39,767 nt of DNA from an uncultured Traorella sp. (lineage in GTDB: Bacteria; Bacillota_I; Bacilli_A; Erysipelotrichales; Erysipelotrichaceae), in the NCBI RefSeq assembly GCF_944327115.1, contig NZ_CALVGS010000050.1, forward strand, positions 1 to 39,767. Direction: 5' to 3'. Each line of letters begins with the position of its first letter. Position 1 is the first letter of the stretch. The translations under genes and the position numbers were made by a program. The notes under the pieces were generated by a model that was not told the origin of the DNA, did not search any database, and saw nothing but the letters and a program-made list of their open reading frames with translations. Of this stretch, positions 23,633 to 32,271 are shown in pieces.

Positions 23633-24148
23633 ATGTTAAATGAAAAAGTAAGTGCTTTATTGAATGATCAGATCAATAAAGAATTGTATTCTGCCTATCT
23701 GTATCTTGATTTTTCGAATTATTATAAGAACAAAGGTTTGGATGGCTATGCAAACTGGTTTGACATTCAGGCAAAAGAAGAGATGGATCATGCGATGCTG
23801 TTTATGAAGTATCTTCAAAACAATGATCATGCAGTGACCTTAGAGGCGATCGCAAAGCCGGACAAGGAGCTAAAAGAGTTTTCTGATGCTTTGCATGCGA
23901 GTCTTGAACATGAACGTTATGTAACCTCTTTGATTCATCATATTTACGAAACAGCTGCTGATGTGAAAGATTATCGAACGATGCAGTTTTTAGACTGGTT
24001 CATTGATGAACAGGGAGAAGAAGAAAAGAATGCCATGGATATGATTACCCGGTTTGAATTGTTCGGTACGGATCCAAAGGGCTTATACATGTTAGATAAC
24101 GAGTATAAGTCACGTGTTTATTCAGCTCCTTCCTTAACATTGGATTAG
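23633..24148 (+). CDS. ftnA: Non-haem ferritin
   Basis: The 171-residue protein is a FtnA-type ferritin, forming a 24-subunit cage that oxidises Fe(II) and stores iron. Ferroxidase ligands read directly include Glu17 (INKELYSAY), Tyr24, Glu50 and His53 (AKEEMDH), a later Glu in ASLEHERYV near 94, and the Glu/Gln group in FIDEQGEEEKNA near 123-133. Length and spacing are normal for the family. The start follows GAGGAGG and its own promoter. The gene converges with the CoA-disulfide reductase gene, and a shared hairpin separates them. Confidence 0.95.
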   Translation: MLNEKVSALLNDQINKELYSAYLYLDFSNYYKNKGLDGYANWFDIQAKEEMDHAMLFMKYLQNNDHAVTLEAIAKPDKELKEFSDALHASLEHERYVTSLIHHIYETAADVKDYRTMQFLDWFIDEQGEEEKNAMDMITRFELFGTDPKGLYMLDNEYKSRVYSAPSLTLD

Positions 24149-24164
24149 TTGAGAAAAAACAAAC

Positions 24165-24203
24165 AAAAAAATACAGGGATCAATAGTGATTCCTGTATTT
24201 TTC
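24165..24203. terminator. Bidirectional terminator between ferritin and CoA-disulfide reductase genes
   Basis: AAAAAATACAGGGATCA, a short loop, TGATTCCTGTATTTTT, with one mismatch and A/T tracts on both sides. Confidence 0.85.
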
Positions 24204-24206
24204 ATG

Positions 24207-25895
24207 TTAATTGAAATTATAAGCAGTTACGATAGGTTTGCGATTTTTGCTCACATCATTAAAGTATTCATATAAACAGATACCGAGGAAACTTCCTGAA
24301 ATATTATATACATTTTTATATCCATAGCCCTGTAAAGCCATGACGGCATTATAGCTTCTCTGAGCGCTTCGGCAGTGTAAATAGACAGGACGATCCTTAG
24401 GTATCTCATCCATGCGTTGCCGTAACTGGCTAAGCGGTATATTGATTGCGGAAACAAGGTGTCCCTGTGCGTATTCGCCTTCTTCACGGACATCAATAAT
24501 ACAAGCCTTGGCTTCCACCAGCTCTCTTACCTTATCGACATGAACTTGGGAAAAACGATTTTCTAATAGATTGCCTGCAACCAGACCGGCATAGTTGACA
24601 GGATCTTTGGCAGTTGAGAAAGGTGGTGCATAACAAAGCTCCAGATCCTTTAGATCATCAATCGTTCCGTTAAATTTGATAAGCGTTGCAATCACATCAA
24701 TTCGTTTGACTGCTTCACCTTTGGAAATGGCTTGTGCACCGAGGATTTTTCCCGTAGGAACTTCAAAGATCAGTTTTAAATGTAAGGGATAGCTATGTGG
24801 CATGATGCTTACCTTATCCTGAGGTATGATATAAACAAAATCATAGCTAAATCCTAATGCCTCACATTGGGCAGCATTCAAACCGGTACAAGCGGCCTGA
24901 TAGTCAAATACCTGAATACAGCTCGAACCGATATACCCGTGATTTCTTACGGCATGACCGTAGATATGATCCGCAGCAGCACGTGCTTCTTTCTGGGCAG
25001 GACCGGCAAGTGAAAGCATCATAGGCTGATGGGTCAGCGCATTAAACACTTCGATGGCATCACCTACGGCATAGATATCAGGATCGCTGGTACAGTAATT
25101 AGCATCCACTTTGATCGCCCCTCGCTCATTCAACAATAGCCCGGCTTCTTTCGCAAGCATCGTATCGGGACGTACGCCAAGAGCCAGGATCACGGCTTCA
25201 CTTTCGACAACTTTTCCTGATTCAAGAAGTACATTTGAATCATTAAAACCAATGGCTTTATCATTTACGACCAGCCGGACCCCTTTATCCATCATTTCTT
25301 TATGCAGGATCTGTACCATATCATAATCATATGTACGTAATATCTGTGGCATTGCCTCAATAAGCGATACTTCATATCCGGCATGGATCAGATTTTCACA
25401 TACTTCGACACCGATAAAGCCACCACCGAGGACAGCAGTCTTTTTGACCTTGTTTTCCTTTAGAAATGAATAAAGCATGGATACATCCGCCACATTTTTC
25501 ACTACAAATGTATGGGCCTTTTCTATTCCGCTGATCTTAGGTACGATAGCACTGGCTCCGGGAGCAAGAATGAGCTTATCATAGCTTTCTTCAAAAGTTT
25601 CTCCACTGATTAAATTTTTAACACAAACCTTCTTTTCATTTCTGTGAATGGATAAGACTTCATGATTCGGACATGCCTGGATGTTATATTGATGGGCAAA
25701 TCTTTCAGGTGTCATCATGATAAGCCTTTGGTCACTGTTGATCTCATCACTTAGACGATAGGGAAGAGCACAATTTGAAAAAGAAACATGAGGGCCTTTT
25801 TCAAACATGATGATCTGTGCATGTTCATCAAGACGTCTTATGCGGGCAGCGGCACTTGCACCGCCGGCCACACCGCCAACTATTACAATTTTCAC
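24207..25895 (-). CDS. CoA-disulfide reductase with C-terminal rhodanese domain
   Basis: The 562-residue flavoprotein has an N-terminal FAD site (VGGVAGGASAAARIRRL), the single catalytic Cys42 in SFSNCALPYRLS, an NAD(P) site (VLGGGFIGVEVCENL) near 155 and a dimerisation domain. The C-terminal rhodanese domain (about 460-555) carries active Cys in VYLHCRSAQRS. This fusion is the CoADR-RHD / NADH-dependent persulfide reductase family, which reduces CoA disulfide, CoA persulfide or polysulfide. It probably serves low-molecular-weight thiol redox balance or sulfur reduction. Translation starts at GTG after GGAGGAAA. It is a single gene with its own promoter. Confidence 0.93.
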   Translation of the reverse strand: MKIVIVGGVAGGASAAARIRRLDEHAQIIMFEKGPHVSFSNCALPYRLSDEINSDQRLIMMTPERFAHQYNIQACPNHEVLSIHRNEKKVCVKNLISGETFEESYDKLILAPGASAIVPKISGIEKAHTFVVKNVADVSMLYSFLKENKVKKTAVLGGGFIGVEVCENLIHAGYEVSLIEAMPQILRTYDYDMVQILHKEMMDKGVRLVVNDKAIGFNDSNVLLESGKVVESEAVILALGVRPDTMLAKEAGLLLNERGAIKVDANYCTSDPDIYAVGDAIEVFNALTHQPMMLSLAGPAQKEARAAADHIYGHAVRNHGYIGSSCIQVFDYQAACTGLNAAQCEALGFSYDFVYIIPQDKVSIMPHSYPLHLKLIFEVPTGKILGAQAISKGEAVKRIDVIATLIKFNGTIDDLKDLELCYAPPFSTAKDPVNYAGLVAGNLLENRFSQVHVDKVRELVEAKACIIDVREEGEYAQGHLVSAINIPLSQLRQRMDEIPKDRPVYLHCRSAQRSYNAVMALQGYGYKNVYNISGSFLGICLYEYFNDVSKNRKPIVTAYNFN

Positions 25896-25924
25896 TTTAT
25901 TTCCTCCTTAAATCCTTATTTATA

Positions 25925-25954
25925 ATTATATTCTAAAGGAAAATAAAGTGTCAA
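25925..25954 (-). promoter_or_regulatory. Promoter of the CoA-disulfide reductase gene
   Basis: On the minus strand, TTGACA (25954-25949), 18-bp spacer, TATAAT (25930-25925), both consensus. Confidence 0.8.
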
Positions 25955-25971
25955 CGAATATACCTGGCAGA

Positions 25972-25999
25972 AAAAAAACAGTGTGATCACTGTTTTTTT
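25972..25999 (-). terminator. Terminator after the HAD hydrolase gene
   Basis: AAAAAAACAGTG, loop TGAT, CACTGTTTTTTT, just past the stop of the leftward HAD gene at 26008. Confidence 0.85.
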
Positions 26000-26007
26000 C
26001 AGATAGT

Positions 26008-26718
26008 TTATTTGACTTCAGGAAGTCCTTCTGCAAATGAAAGAAAATCCTGACTGCTTCCTTTCCATCGGCACTTGATTTCAAGATTGTCATGATTCAG
26101 CATATAATCCTCAACCAAATATAAAGGAATGCCCAGTGTTTCGATAACACCATCTTCTTTGACATCATTACCAACCATCATGCATTGATTGACATCCAGA
26201 TGCTGGCCTTGGATAACTTCTTGATAATAGTTAACAGAGGGTTTACTAAATGAAGAATTTTCATAGGTGGTGATCCATTCGAAATCGTCCGGATCAAGTC
26301 CGGCCCATCGAACTCTTTTTAAAGTGGCAACACGTGGAAACAATGGATTGGTTGTCAGGTATAAACGATATCCTTTTTCCTTTAAAAGCTTAGCAGCTTT
26401 GATCATATTTTGACTTTGGACACCACTGTTGATCTTATCAAAAACATTTTCATAGAAATCATAGAATTCAGGTTCAATTTCATCTTGAGGGATCTGGGTT
26501 GCTTCTACAAATGTTTCCCAGAAAACTTCTTCATTCGTATGACTGCCATCATTTCTTACCATCGCCATCGTACCTTTTAAGATGGCATCAAGGATCATCT
26601 TTCCGTCACGATTATTTTCGTTCATGGTCTGCATGATCAATCCAAAGTATTTTTTTGTAAATTCTTCGACATCCATTGGAAGCAAGGTTCCATCTAAATC
26701 AAATAAATTCGTATTCAT
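26008..26718 (-). CDS. HAD-superfamily hydrolase
   Basis: The 236-residue protein has HAD motif I NLFDLDGTLLPMD (catalytic Asp pair at residues 7 and 9), motif II LYLTTNPLF near 131, a Lys in SSFSKPSVNYY near 160 and motif IV MMVGNDVKEDGV near 183. An alpha-helical cap lies between motifs I and II (C1 type). Members dephosphorylate small phosphorylated metabolites; the substrate is not predictable. The ATG follows GAGGTG and a TATAAT lies about 20 bp upstream. The gene is downstream of the nrdG terminator, so it is a separate unit. Confidence 0.88.
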   Translation of the reverse strand: MNTNLFDLDGTLLPMDVEEFTKKYFGLIMQTMNENNRDGKMILDAILKGTMAMVRNDGSHTNEEVFWETFVEATQIPQDEIEPEFYDFYENVFDKINSGVQSQNMIKAAKLLKEKGYRLYLTTNPLFPRVATLKRVRWAGLDPDDFEWITTYENSSFSKPSVNYYQEVIQGQHLDVNQCMMVGNDVKEDGVIETLGIPLYLVEDYMLNHDNLEIKCRWKGSSQDFLSFAEGLPEVK

Positions 26719-26767
26719 TCTATCACCTCGTCTTGTCTATTATAACGGTTTTGCATTCATTTGTATA

Positions 26768-26800
26768 GAAAAACTGACAGGAAATATACTTCCTGTCAGT
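26768..26800 (-). terminator. Terminator of the nrdDG operon
   Basis: On the minus strand, ACTGACAGGAA, a six-base loop, TTCCTGTCAGT, then TTTTTC: a perfect 11-bp stem that overlaps the nrdG stop codon. Confidence 0.88.
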
Positions 26801-27287
26801 CTGTAAATAATACTATTTTATTTTCGTTTAATGATGCCTGTACATCAATGACCCGCTGGTTGGAAGAGCCACGCCATTTTAAGCGGAAGTCATGAAGCTC
26901 GTCCTTGTATAAACCATCTACCAGCACATCGATATGATGAAGGCCCTCTTTATCTTTCAAATCTTCAAACAGATATCCTGTCCATGACCAGATCGATTTA
27001 TTCGGATATTTTTCTTTAAAGGCTTTGGCAAGCGCACAGGTTCCGTCAATATTGATCGGATGCATCGGTTCGCCACCTAAGATAGATAAACCGACGATAT
27101 TGTCAGATTCGGCTAAGGATAAGACCTTTTGGATGGTCTGTTCATTAAATTCACTGCCACCTTGAAAATCATGGGTTTCGGGATTGAAACAGTTTGGACA
27201 ATGAAAGGCACAGCCTTGCATAAAGATCGAAACTCTGACACCGGGACCATTGGAAATATCCATTTTTCTTATTTTCGCATATCTCAT
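26796..27287 (-). CDS. nrdG: Anaerobic ribonucleotide reductase activating protein
   Basis: The 163-residue radical-SAM enzyme binds a [4Fe-4S] cluster through CAFHCPNC (CxxxCxxC, near residues 26-33) and uses S-adenosylmethionine to place the glycyl radical on NrdD. The SAM-binding GG region is LSILGGEPMHP near 82. The start is taken as ATG 27287 (MRYAKIRKMD). The ATG three codons earlier has AAGG directly against it, too close to serve as a Shine-Dalgarno, whereas that same AAGG is well spaced for 27287. The start lies one base after the nrdD stop, so the two are coupled. Confidence 0.94.
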   Translation of the reverse strand: MRYAKIRKMDISNGPGVRVSIFMQGCAFHCPNCFNPETHDFQGGSEFNEQTIQKVLSLAESDNIVGLSILGGEPMHPINIDGTCALAKAFKEKYPNKSIWSWTGYLFEDLKDKEGLHHIDVLVDGLYKDELHDFRLKWRGSSNQRVIDVQASLNENKIVLFTD

Positions 27288-27288
27288 A

Positions 27289-29442
27289 CTATGCATCCTT
27301 ATTGTCTATATGCAATACTCTTTCTTTGATTTCCTGGGTTCTTCCTTTGTTCCAGAAGTTGCTGCCGATATAACCGCAAGTCCTTCTTGCAACATTGAGC
27401 TTATCATGATCACGGTTACCACAGTTTGGACAATACCATTCCATATTGTCATCAATGAGGATTTCACCATCATAGCCGCATACCTGGCAATAATCGGATT
27501 TAGTATTTAATTCTGCATACATGATATTATCATAGATGAACTGGATGATCTGCAGAACGACATCGATGTTGTTTGTCAGGTTAGGTGTTTCTACATAAGA
27601 AACAGCTCCTCCCGGACTTAGCTTCTGGAATTCACTTTCCAGTTTCAGCTTAGTGAAGGCATCGATTTCTTCGAATACCGGTACATGATAGGAGTTAGTG
27701 ATGTAATCACGATCGGTAATGCCGCGGATCTTGCCGAAGCGATCTCGTAAGCATTTCGCAAACTTATAGGTCGTTGATTCGATCGGTGTGCCATAGACGC
27801 TGTAATCAATGTTTTCAGCCTCTTTCCATTCCTTACACTTATCATTCATCTTCTGCATGACTTCAAGACCGAATTCTTTTCCTTTGCCATTATCCGTATG
27901 GCTATGACCTGTCATATATTTGACACATTCATATAAGCCGGCATAACCTAAAGATATCGTTGAATATCCGTTGTGCAGCAAATCATGGATGCTGGCTCCT
28001 TTTGGAAGACGGGCAAGAGCACCATGCTGCCAGAGGATCGGAGCGGCATCTGAAGTGATGTTGCTTAAGCGTTTATGACGGATCTGTAAAGCCCGATGGC
28101 ACAGTTCCAGACGTTCTTCAAATATCTTCCAGAAAAGCTCTGGATCTTTTCCGCTGGATAAGGCCACATCGACCAAATTGATCGTGACCACGCCTTGATT
28201 GAAACGTCCATAATATTTTGGCTTACCGTTTTCATCAGCATAAGGCGTTAAGAAAGAACGACAGCCCATGCATGGATAGCAGGCGGCATTACCGTTTTTG
28301 TCAACCTTTAATTCTTTCATGACCTTTTCGGAAATATAATCCGGTACCATACGCTTTGCCGTACACTTTGCAGCCAGCTCAGTCAGATACCAGTATTTGC
28401 TTCCTTCTCGGATATTGTCTTCTTCAAGGACATATAACAGTTTTGGAAAAGCCGGGGTAATATATACATTCTTTTCATTTTTCATGCCCTGTGTACGCTG
28501 CTTCAGCACTTCCTCGATGATCATGGCCAGCTCTTCTTTATATTCATCTGTTTCACCTAAGTAAAGGCAAACACTTAAGAAAGGCGCCTGTCCATTTGTC
28601 GTTGTCATGGAATTGATCTGATACTGGAAAGTCTGCACACCATCTGTGATTTCTTTTGCCAGATCTTCTTTCGCAAATTTAACGGCCTGCTCATCATCAA
28701 AACCACGGTTTTTATATTTCTTCAGATAATAGTTATAACTATCCCTGACAAAAGGTGCCAGATGTGTCATCGTGATCGTGGCGCCGCCATACTGGCTGGA
28801 AGAAACAGCCGTGATCAGCTGGGTCGCAATCGTCATGGCCGTAAGGAAACGATGCGGTTTTTCAATCATGACCCCATTGATGTTCGTACCGTTTTGAAGC
28901 ATATCCTCCAAATTGATCAGATCGCAGTTGTGTAAAGCGTTTTGCGCAAAGTAATCAGCATCATGGAAATGAATGATTCCTTCATCGTGTGCCTGGACGA
29001 TATCTTCAGGCAATAAAAAACGACGTGTGATATCTGTACTGGTGATCCCTGCCAGATAATCTCTTTGAGTTGTTACAACTTTTGCGTTCTTATTGGAATT
29101 TTCACTGTTCCAATATTCACTTTCTCCTTCAATGAGCTCTTTGATCGCCAAATCGGTCGTATTTGCTTTTCGTACTAATTCACGCTTGTAACGATACGTA
29201 ATATATTTTTTTGCCAAGGCATATTTTCCCAAAGCCATTAATTTAATTTCGATGATATCCTGGATATCCTCTACTAAGATTCTTTTTTTATTTAAGCTTT
29301 CGATATATTTGATGATCGCGTTGATCTGCTCTTCGCTTACACGATCCTCCTCTCTTACCTCTGCGTTGGCCTTACCGATCGCAACGGCAATTTTCTCAGG
29401 AAAATAATCGACAACATGTCCATCTCTCTTAATAATTTTCAT
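27289..29442 (-). CDS. nrdD: Anaerobic (class III) ribonucleoside-triphosphate reductase
   Basis: The 717-residue glycyl-radical enzyme reduces ribonucleoside triphosphates without oxygen. It has an N-terminal ATP-cone (MKIIKRDGHVVDYFPEKI, about 1-90), like that of the class I alpha subunit in this window. The catalytic region includes CYPCMGCRSFLTPY and FNQGVVTINLVDVAL. The C-terminus has a zinc site (CQVCG ... CPNCG, about 655-680) and the glycyl-radical loop RTCGYIGSNFWNKGR near 687-701, with the radical Gly near 690. It starts at an ATG after AGAGG and is followed by nrdG. The start faces a Crp/Fnr gene across 112 bp holding a palindrome. Confidence 0.96.
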   Translation of the reverse strand: MKIIKRDGHVVDYFPEKIAVAIGKANAEVREEDRVSEEQINAIIKYIESLNKKRILVEDIQDIIEIKLMALGKYALAKKYITYRYKRELVRKANTTDLAIKELIEGESEYWNSENSNKNAKVVTTQRDYLAGITSTDITRRFLLPEDIVQAHDEGIIHFHDADYFAQNALHNCDLINLEDMLQNGTNINGVMIEKPHRFLTAMTIATQLITAVSSSQYGGATITMTHLAPFVRDSYNYYLKKYKNRGFDDEQAVKFAKEDLAKEITDGVQTFQYQINSMTTTNGQAPFLSVCLYLGETDEYKEELAMIIEEVLKQRTQGMKNEKNVYITPAFPKLLYVLEEDNIREGSKYWYLTELAAKCTAKRMVPDYISEKVMKELKVDKNGNAACYPCMGCRSFLTPYADENGKPKYYGRFNQGVVTINLVDVALSSGKDPELFWKIFEERLELCHRALQIRHKRLSNITSDAAPILWQHGALARLPKGASIHDLLHNGYSTISLGYAGLYECVKYMTGHSHTDNGKGKEFGLEVMQKMNDKCKEWKEAENIDYSVYGTPIESTTYKFAKCLRDRFGKIRGITDRDYITNSYHVPVFEEIDAFTKLKLESEFQKLSPGGAVSYVETPNLTNNIDVVLQIIQFIYDNIMYAELNTKSDYCQVCGYDGEILIDDNMEWYCPNCGNRDHDKLNVARRTCGYIGSNFWNKGRTQEIKERVLHIDNKDA

Positions 29443-29477
29443 AATCTGTACCTCTTTTTTTCGTGTAAATATAGTTT

Positions 29478-29536
29478 ATCATAATAAAAAAAGATATACT
29501 GTTGCATTTGCAACAATATTGAAAACGTGATATGAT
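29478..29536. promoter_or_regulatory. Divergent nrdD / Crp-Fnr promoters around one palindrome
   Basis: TGTTGCATTTGCAACA at 29500-29515 is a palindrome (seven-base arms, two-base centre). Rightward, TTGCAA (29508-29513), 17-bp spacer and TATGAT (29531-29536) would serve the regulator gene, with its -35 inside the palindrome. Leftward, TATGAT (29483-29478) would serve nrdD, and its weak -35 position also falls on the palindrome. One dimeric regulator, most simply the Crp/Fnr protein, could control both. Confidence 0.6.
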
Positions 29537-29554
29537 TTTTTTGAAGGTGATAAG

Positions 29555-30184
29555 ATGGCACTCGACATATTTAAAAAAATAGATTCTGAGGATAAAACTT
29601 TATTATTAAAGGATTTAGAGGCAAATATAGTATATTTCGAGAAAAATGACAGCATATCAGCGATAAGGTTGAATCAGGTCATAGGAATCGTGAATGAAGG
29701 TTATATACAGATCGTTAAGAGTGATTATTATGGTAATAATGTTATTATAGAAGAATTATATAAAGATTCGGTCTTTGGCAGCAACATTTCCTTTTCGATC
29801 AATGAAGGGTGTGAGATTCTGGCAAAAGAGGACAGTGAGATCTTACTTTTTGATATGGCTGCTGTCCGCAACCTTTCAAATGATAAAGAATATCACTATC
29901 AGTTTCTGTTGAATATTTCGGAGATATTTATGGGAATCATAAGTCAACGCAATGAAAGGATCCGCATTTTGACCAATAAAACGATTCGTAATAAGCTTTT
30001 GGAGTATTTTGATATATTGTCGAAAAAAACAGGATCCAGAATGATCCGGCTTCCTTTTTCATATACGGATATGGCCGATTATCTGGCAGTAGATCGAAGT
30101 GCGATGAGCAGGGAATTAAAAAAACTGAAAGAAGAAAAGATCATTGAAGTAAAGTCACGGAGAATTACGCTGTTAAACAGATAG
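29555..30184 (+). CDS. Crp/Fnr-family transcriptional regulator
   Basis: The 209-residue protein has an N-terminal cyclic-nucleotide-binding-like beta barrel (about 15-110) and a C-terminal Crp-type winged helix (about 140-205) with YTDMADYLAVDRSAMSRELKKLKEEKIIEV, the usual recognition helix. No N-terminal cysteine cluster for an Fnr [4Fe-4S] centre is present; the sequence has no cysteines around residues 1-30. Oxygen sensing by that route is therefore unlikely and the signal is unknown. An AAGGTG site precedes the ATG. It is divergent from nrdDG and shares a palindrome with it. Confidence 0.88.
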   Translation: MALDIFKKIDSEDKTLLLKDLEANIVYFEKNDSISAIRLNQVIGIVNEGYIQIVKSDYYGNNVIIEELYKDSVFGSNISFSINEGCEILAKEDSEILLFDMAAVRNLSNDKEYHYQFLLNISEIFMGIISQRNERIRILTNKTIRNKLLEYFDILSKKTGSRMIRLPFSYTDMADYLAVDRSAMSRELKKLKEEKIIEVKSRRITLLNR

Positions 30185-30268
30185 CAATGAAAAAATTTTT
30201 ATTTTTTGAATTATTTTTGGGAAAAATGACGATTGACTGCATATATAAGAGTAGGGAGGTACTCATTT

Positions 30269-31294
30269 ATGCATCAAAAGATTCTGCTCGACCAACATTT
30301 CAAGAATATCTTAAGGAGCAAGCTGGTCCTTGCTTATATCATGAAGGACAATCTTGATGAATACGCAAACTCTTCTATTGGTGAAATCATGAAATGTATC
30401 GAGCCTAAAGGAGATGTCCCTTTACATACACACCTTATTTCCGGGCATCGAAATGAAAATAATGAAGATGACGTCAGCGTCGTTTTCGATTCGCTCATCT
30501 ATGCATCCCTGCCCCATGATGACAAAAGAAAAATCGCTATGATCATCAATCTGGAGGCCCAGGGAGAATTGAAAGGAAGAAGCCATGTCTTAAGCAGGGC
30601 CAACTATTACAATTCCCGCAATGTATCAATGCAGGTGGAAGAGGTATTCAATCATGCACAGTATGACGATATCGTAAAGGTGGTATCGATCTGGATCGTC
30701 TTTAATGCGCCAAAGCACAAGCAAAATTGTATCAATCGCTATCGGATGGTGGAGGAACATATCATCGGGAATGCGTGCGAAGAGGAAAAATATTTTGATA
30801 AGCAGCAGATCATTGTGCTATACTTAGGATGTAAGGAAAACGAAAAAGTATCGATGAATATCCTAAGGATATTGGCGGACCAAGGGATGAATTATGAAAC
30901 GAAAAATCAAGCATTAAAGAAGTATAATTTCAGGCTAAAAGGAGGACTGGCGAAGGAGGTAAGAAGCATGTGCGATTATGGAGCCTATGTGGAAGAGATG
31001 TGTATGAAAAAAGGTATGAAAAAAGGTATGAAGGAAGGTAGGAAAGAGGGCATAAAAGAAGGTATAAAAGAAGGTAGAAAAGAAGGTAGAAAAGAAGGTA
31101 GAAAAGAGGGCATAAAAGAAGGCATAAAAGAAGGTATGAAGGAAGGCATGGAGAGAGGAAGACAGGAAGGATTCTATACTTCCTTGTGTTCGCTGATGGA
31201 GAATATGAAGATCAATCTGCATGATGCCATGAAGCTATTGAACATTCCTGAAAGTGAATATGATAAGTATATGGAATTGATGAATCATTCGTAA
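30269..31294 (+). CDS. Rpn-family / PD-(D/E)XK nuclease-type putative transposase with KEG tetrapeptide repeats
   Basis: The 341-residue protein starts MHQKILLDQHFKNILRSK at an ATG after AGGGAGG; a TTG 12 codons earlier opens the frame but precedes the Shine-Dalgarno. Residues about 50-110 hold a PD-(D/E)XK-like core: an Asp in VSVVFDSLIYA and Glu-x-Gln in IAMIINLEAQGE. This matches the Rpn / PDDEXK_2 proteins, which promote RecA-independent recombination. Residues about 246-301 are 14 tandem tetrapeptides of the form (M/R/I)K(E/K)G, a charged helix or linker typical of this family's C-terminus. A short domain follows. No terminal inverted repeats or partner ORFs were seen, so it is treated as a resident gene. 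Confidence 0.82.
   Translation: MHQKILLDQHFKNILRSKLVLAYIMKDNLDEYANSSIGEIMKCIEPKGDVPLHTHLISGHRNENNEDDVSVVFDSLIYASLPHDDKRKIAMIINLEAQGELKGRSHVLSRANYYNSRNVSMQVEEVFNHAQYDDIVKVVSIWIVFNAPKHKQNCINRYRMVEEHIIGNACEEEKYFDKQQIIVLYLGCKENEKVSMNILRILADQGMNYETKNQALKKYNFRLKGGLAKEVRSMCDYGAYVEEMCMKKGMKKGMKEGRKEGIKEGIKEGRKEGRKEGRKEGIKEGIKEGMKEGMERGRQEGFYTSLCSLMENMKINLHDAMKLLNIPESEYDKYMELMNHS
31004..31171 (+). repeat. 14-unit, 12-bp tandem repeat inside the Rpn-family gene
   Basis: Fourteen consecutive 12-bp units encode MKKG, MKKG, MKEG, RKEG, IKEG, IKEG, RKEG three times, IKEG twice, MKEG, MERG and RQEG. A block of units also recurs with a 60-bp period, a sign of past unequal exchange. Each unit is four codons, so gain or loss keeps the frame. 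Confidence 0.95.
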
Positions 31295-31324
31295 ATGTTT
31301 TTGTGTTTTTTAATATCATGAAAT

Positions 31325-31358
31325 AAATCTTCGCAGAAAATGATGCGAAGATTTTTTT
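31325..31358 (+). terminator. Terminator after the Rpn-family gene
   Basis: AAATCTTCGCA, loop GAAAATGA, TGCGAAGATTT with T-tract to 31358. Confidence 0.88.
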
Positions 31359-31387
31359 GATGCTGGAATTGATTTTTATTTCATGTT

Positions 31388-31412
31388 AAACTCTATATAT
31401 ACATTAGAGTTT
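31388..31412. promoter_or_regulatory. Dyad overlapping the merR-type gene promoter
   Basis: AAACTCTA, nine bases, TAGAGTTT: a perfect 8-bp inverted repeat just before the GGAGG of the regulator gene. A possible promoter is TTGATT (31369-31374), 19-bp spacer, TATATA (31394-31399). The dyad could be an autoregulatory operator. Confidence 0.4.
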
Positions 31413-31422
31413 TGGAGGAATT

Positions 31423-32271
31423 ATGAAGGAAGATTTACTATCGATCGGAAAAATGGCAAAGTTGAATCGGGTATCGATCCCTACACTGCGTTTATATGAT
31501 GAAATGGGTTTGCTGAAACCGCGATATGTCGATCCGGACAGCGGTTATCGATATTATGATATTCATCAGAATGCGCGGCTGGATATGATTGCTTATATGA
31601 AAGAATTAGGCATGAGTCTTTCAGAAATCGCAGAGGCTTTTCAAAAAGAAGATCTGGATATGATCGAATCTTTGCTGGTCCAAAAAAGCGAACAGATCCA
31701 TGAACAGATTCGTCAGTTAAAAGCACGCCATGATGCCGTTGATCGGGCCATCATGTCGATAGAGCGTTATCGCAAATCGCCCTCTACCGGTACGATATCG
31801 CTTGAATTTATCGATCAGCGCTATATTTGGGGCATTCCTTGTTCTTCCAATTTCTACAACAGTGATATCAGCAGTTATGAAAAAGTATTATTAGAGCTGC
31901 GTGAAGCTTTAGAAAAGAATGAATTCAGACAGATACATTCTTATAATGTCGGTACTTCAATTACCAAGGATGATTATATTCATGATCGTTATATTGCGAA
32001 TCAGATCTTTATTTTTGCGAACCGTCATGATCAAAACTCCCATGTCCATCTGCAAGTTATCGAAAGTGGTATGTATGCCTGTATCTATTTGGATCGATAT
32101 GATGATGAAATTATGTATGCGGAAAAGCTGAAGCAGTTCTGTGAAGAACATCGATATCAGATTGCCGGTGATTATATCTGTGAAATCATGACAGAGTTTA
32201 ATGTCTTTGACAGTGAACAGAGAAGCATGTTTATGAGGCTTCAGATTCCTATTAGTTTCCTAAAAAGATAA
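31423..32271 (+). CDS. MerR-family regulator with effector-binding domain (BmrR-like layout)
   Basis: The 282-residue protein has a MerR winged helix at the N-terminus (LSIGKMAKLNRVSIPTLRLYDEMGLLKPRYVDPDSGYRYYD, about 6-47), a dimerisation coiled coil (about 78-115) and a C-terminal effector domain of about 160 residues (GyrI/BmrR-like layout). Such proteins activate promoters with overlong 19-20 bp spacers when a small molecule binds. A promoter of just this kind lies between this gene and the next. The ATG follows TTGGAGG. The ligand is unknown; a substrate or relative of the downstream dehydrogenase is a reasonable guess. Confidence 0.9.
   Translation: MKEDLLSIGKMAKLNRVSIPTLRLYDEMGLLKPRYVDPDSGYRYYDIHQNARLDMIAYMKELGMSLSEIAEAFQKEDLDMIESLLVQKSEQIHEQIRQLKARHDAVDRAIMSIERYRKSPSTGTISLEFIDQRYIWGIPCSSNFYNSDISSYEKVLLELREALEKNEFRQIHSYNVGTSITKDDYIHDRYIANQIFIFANRHDQNSHVHLQVIESGMYACIYLDRYDDEIMYAEKLKQFCEEHRYQIAGDYICEIMTEFNVFDSEQRSMFMRLQIPISFLKR

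Noticed and set aside
29460-29480. NrdR-box-like sequence upstream of nrdD (CTATAT half-site on the minus strand)
   Set aside because: Only the left half fits the NrdR consensus, the right half does not, and no second box at the usual 31-32 bp distance was seen.
31004-31171. CRISPR-like array
   Set aside because: The regular repeats are 12-bp coding units without spacers inside a protein gene.
30935-31222. 95-codon minus-strand ORF rich in Phe and Tyr repeats
   Set aside because: It is the antisense reading of the KEG repeat tract in the Rpn-family gene; such repeats stay open in several frames.
30233-31294. Rpn-family gene as part of an intact insertion sequence
   Set aside because: No terminal inverted repeats, target-site duplication or second ORF were visible; it has its own ribosome binding site and terminator like a resident gene.
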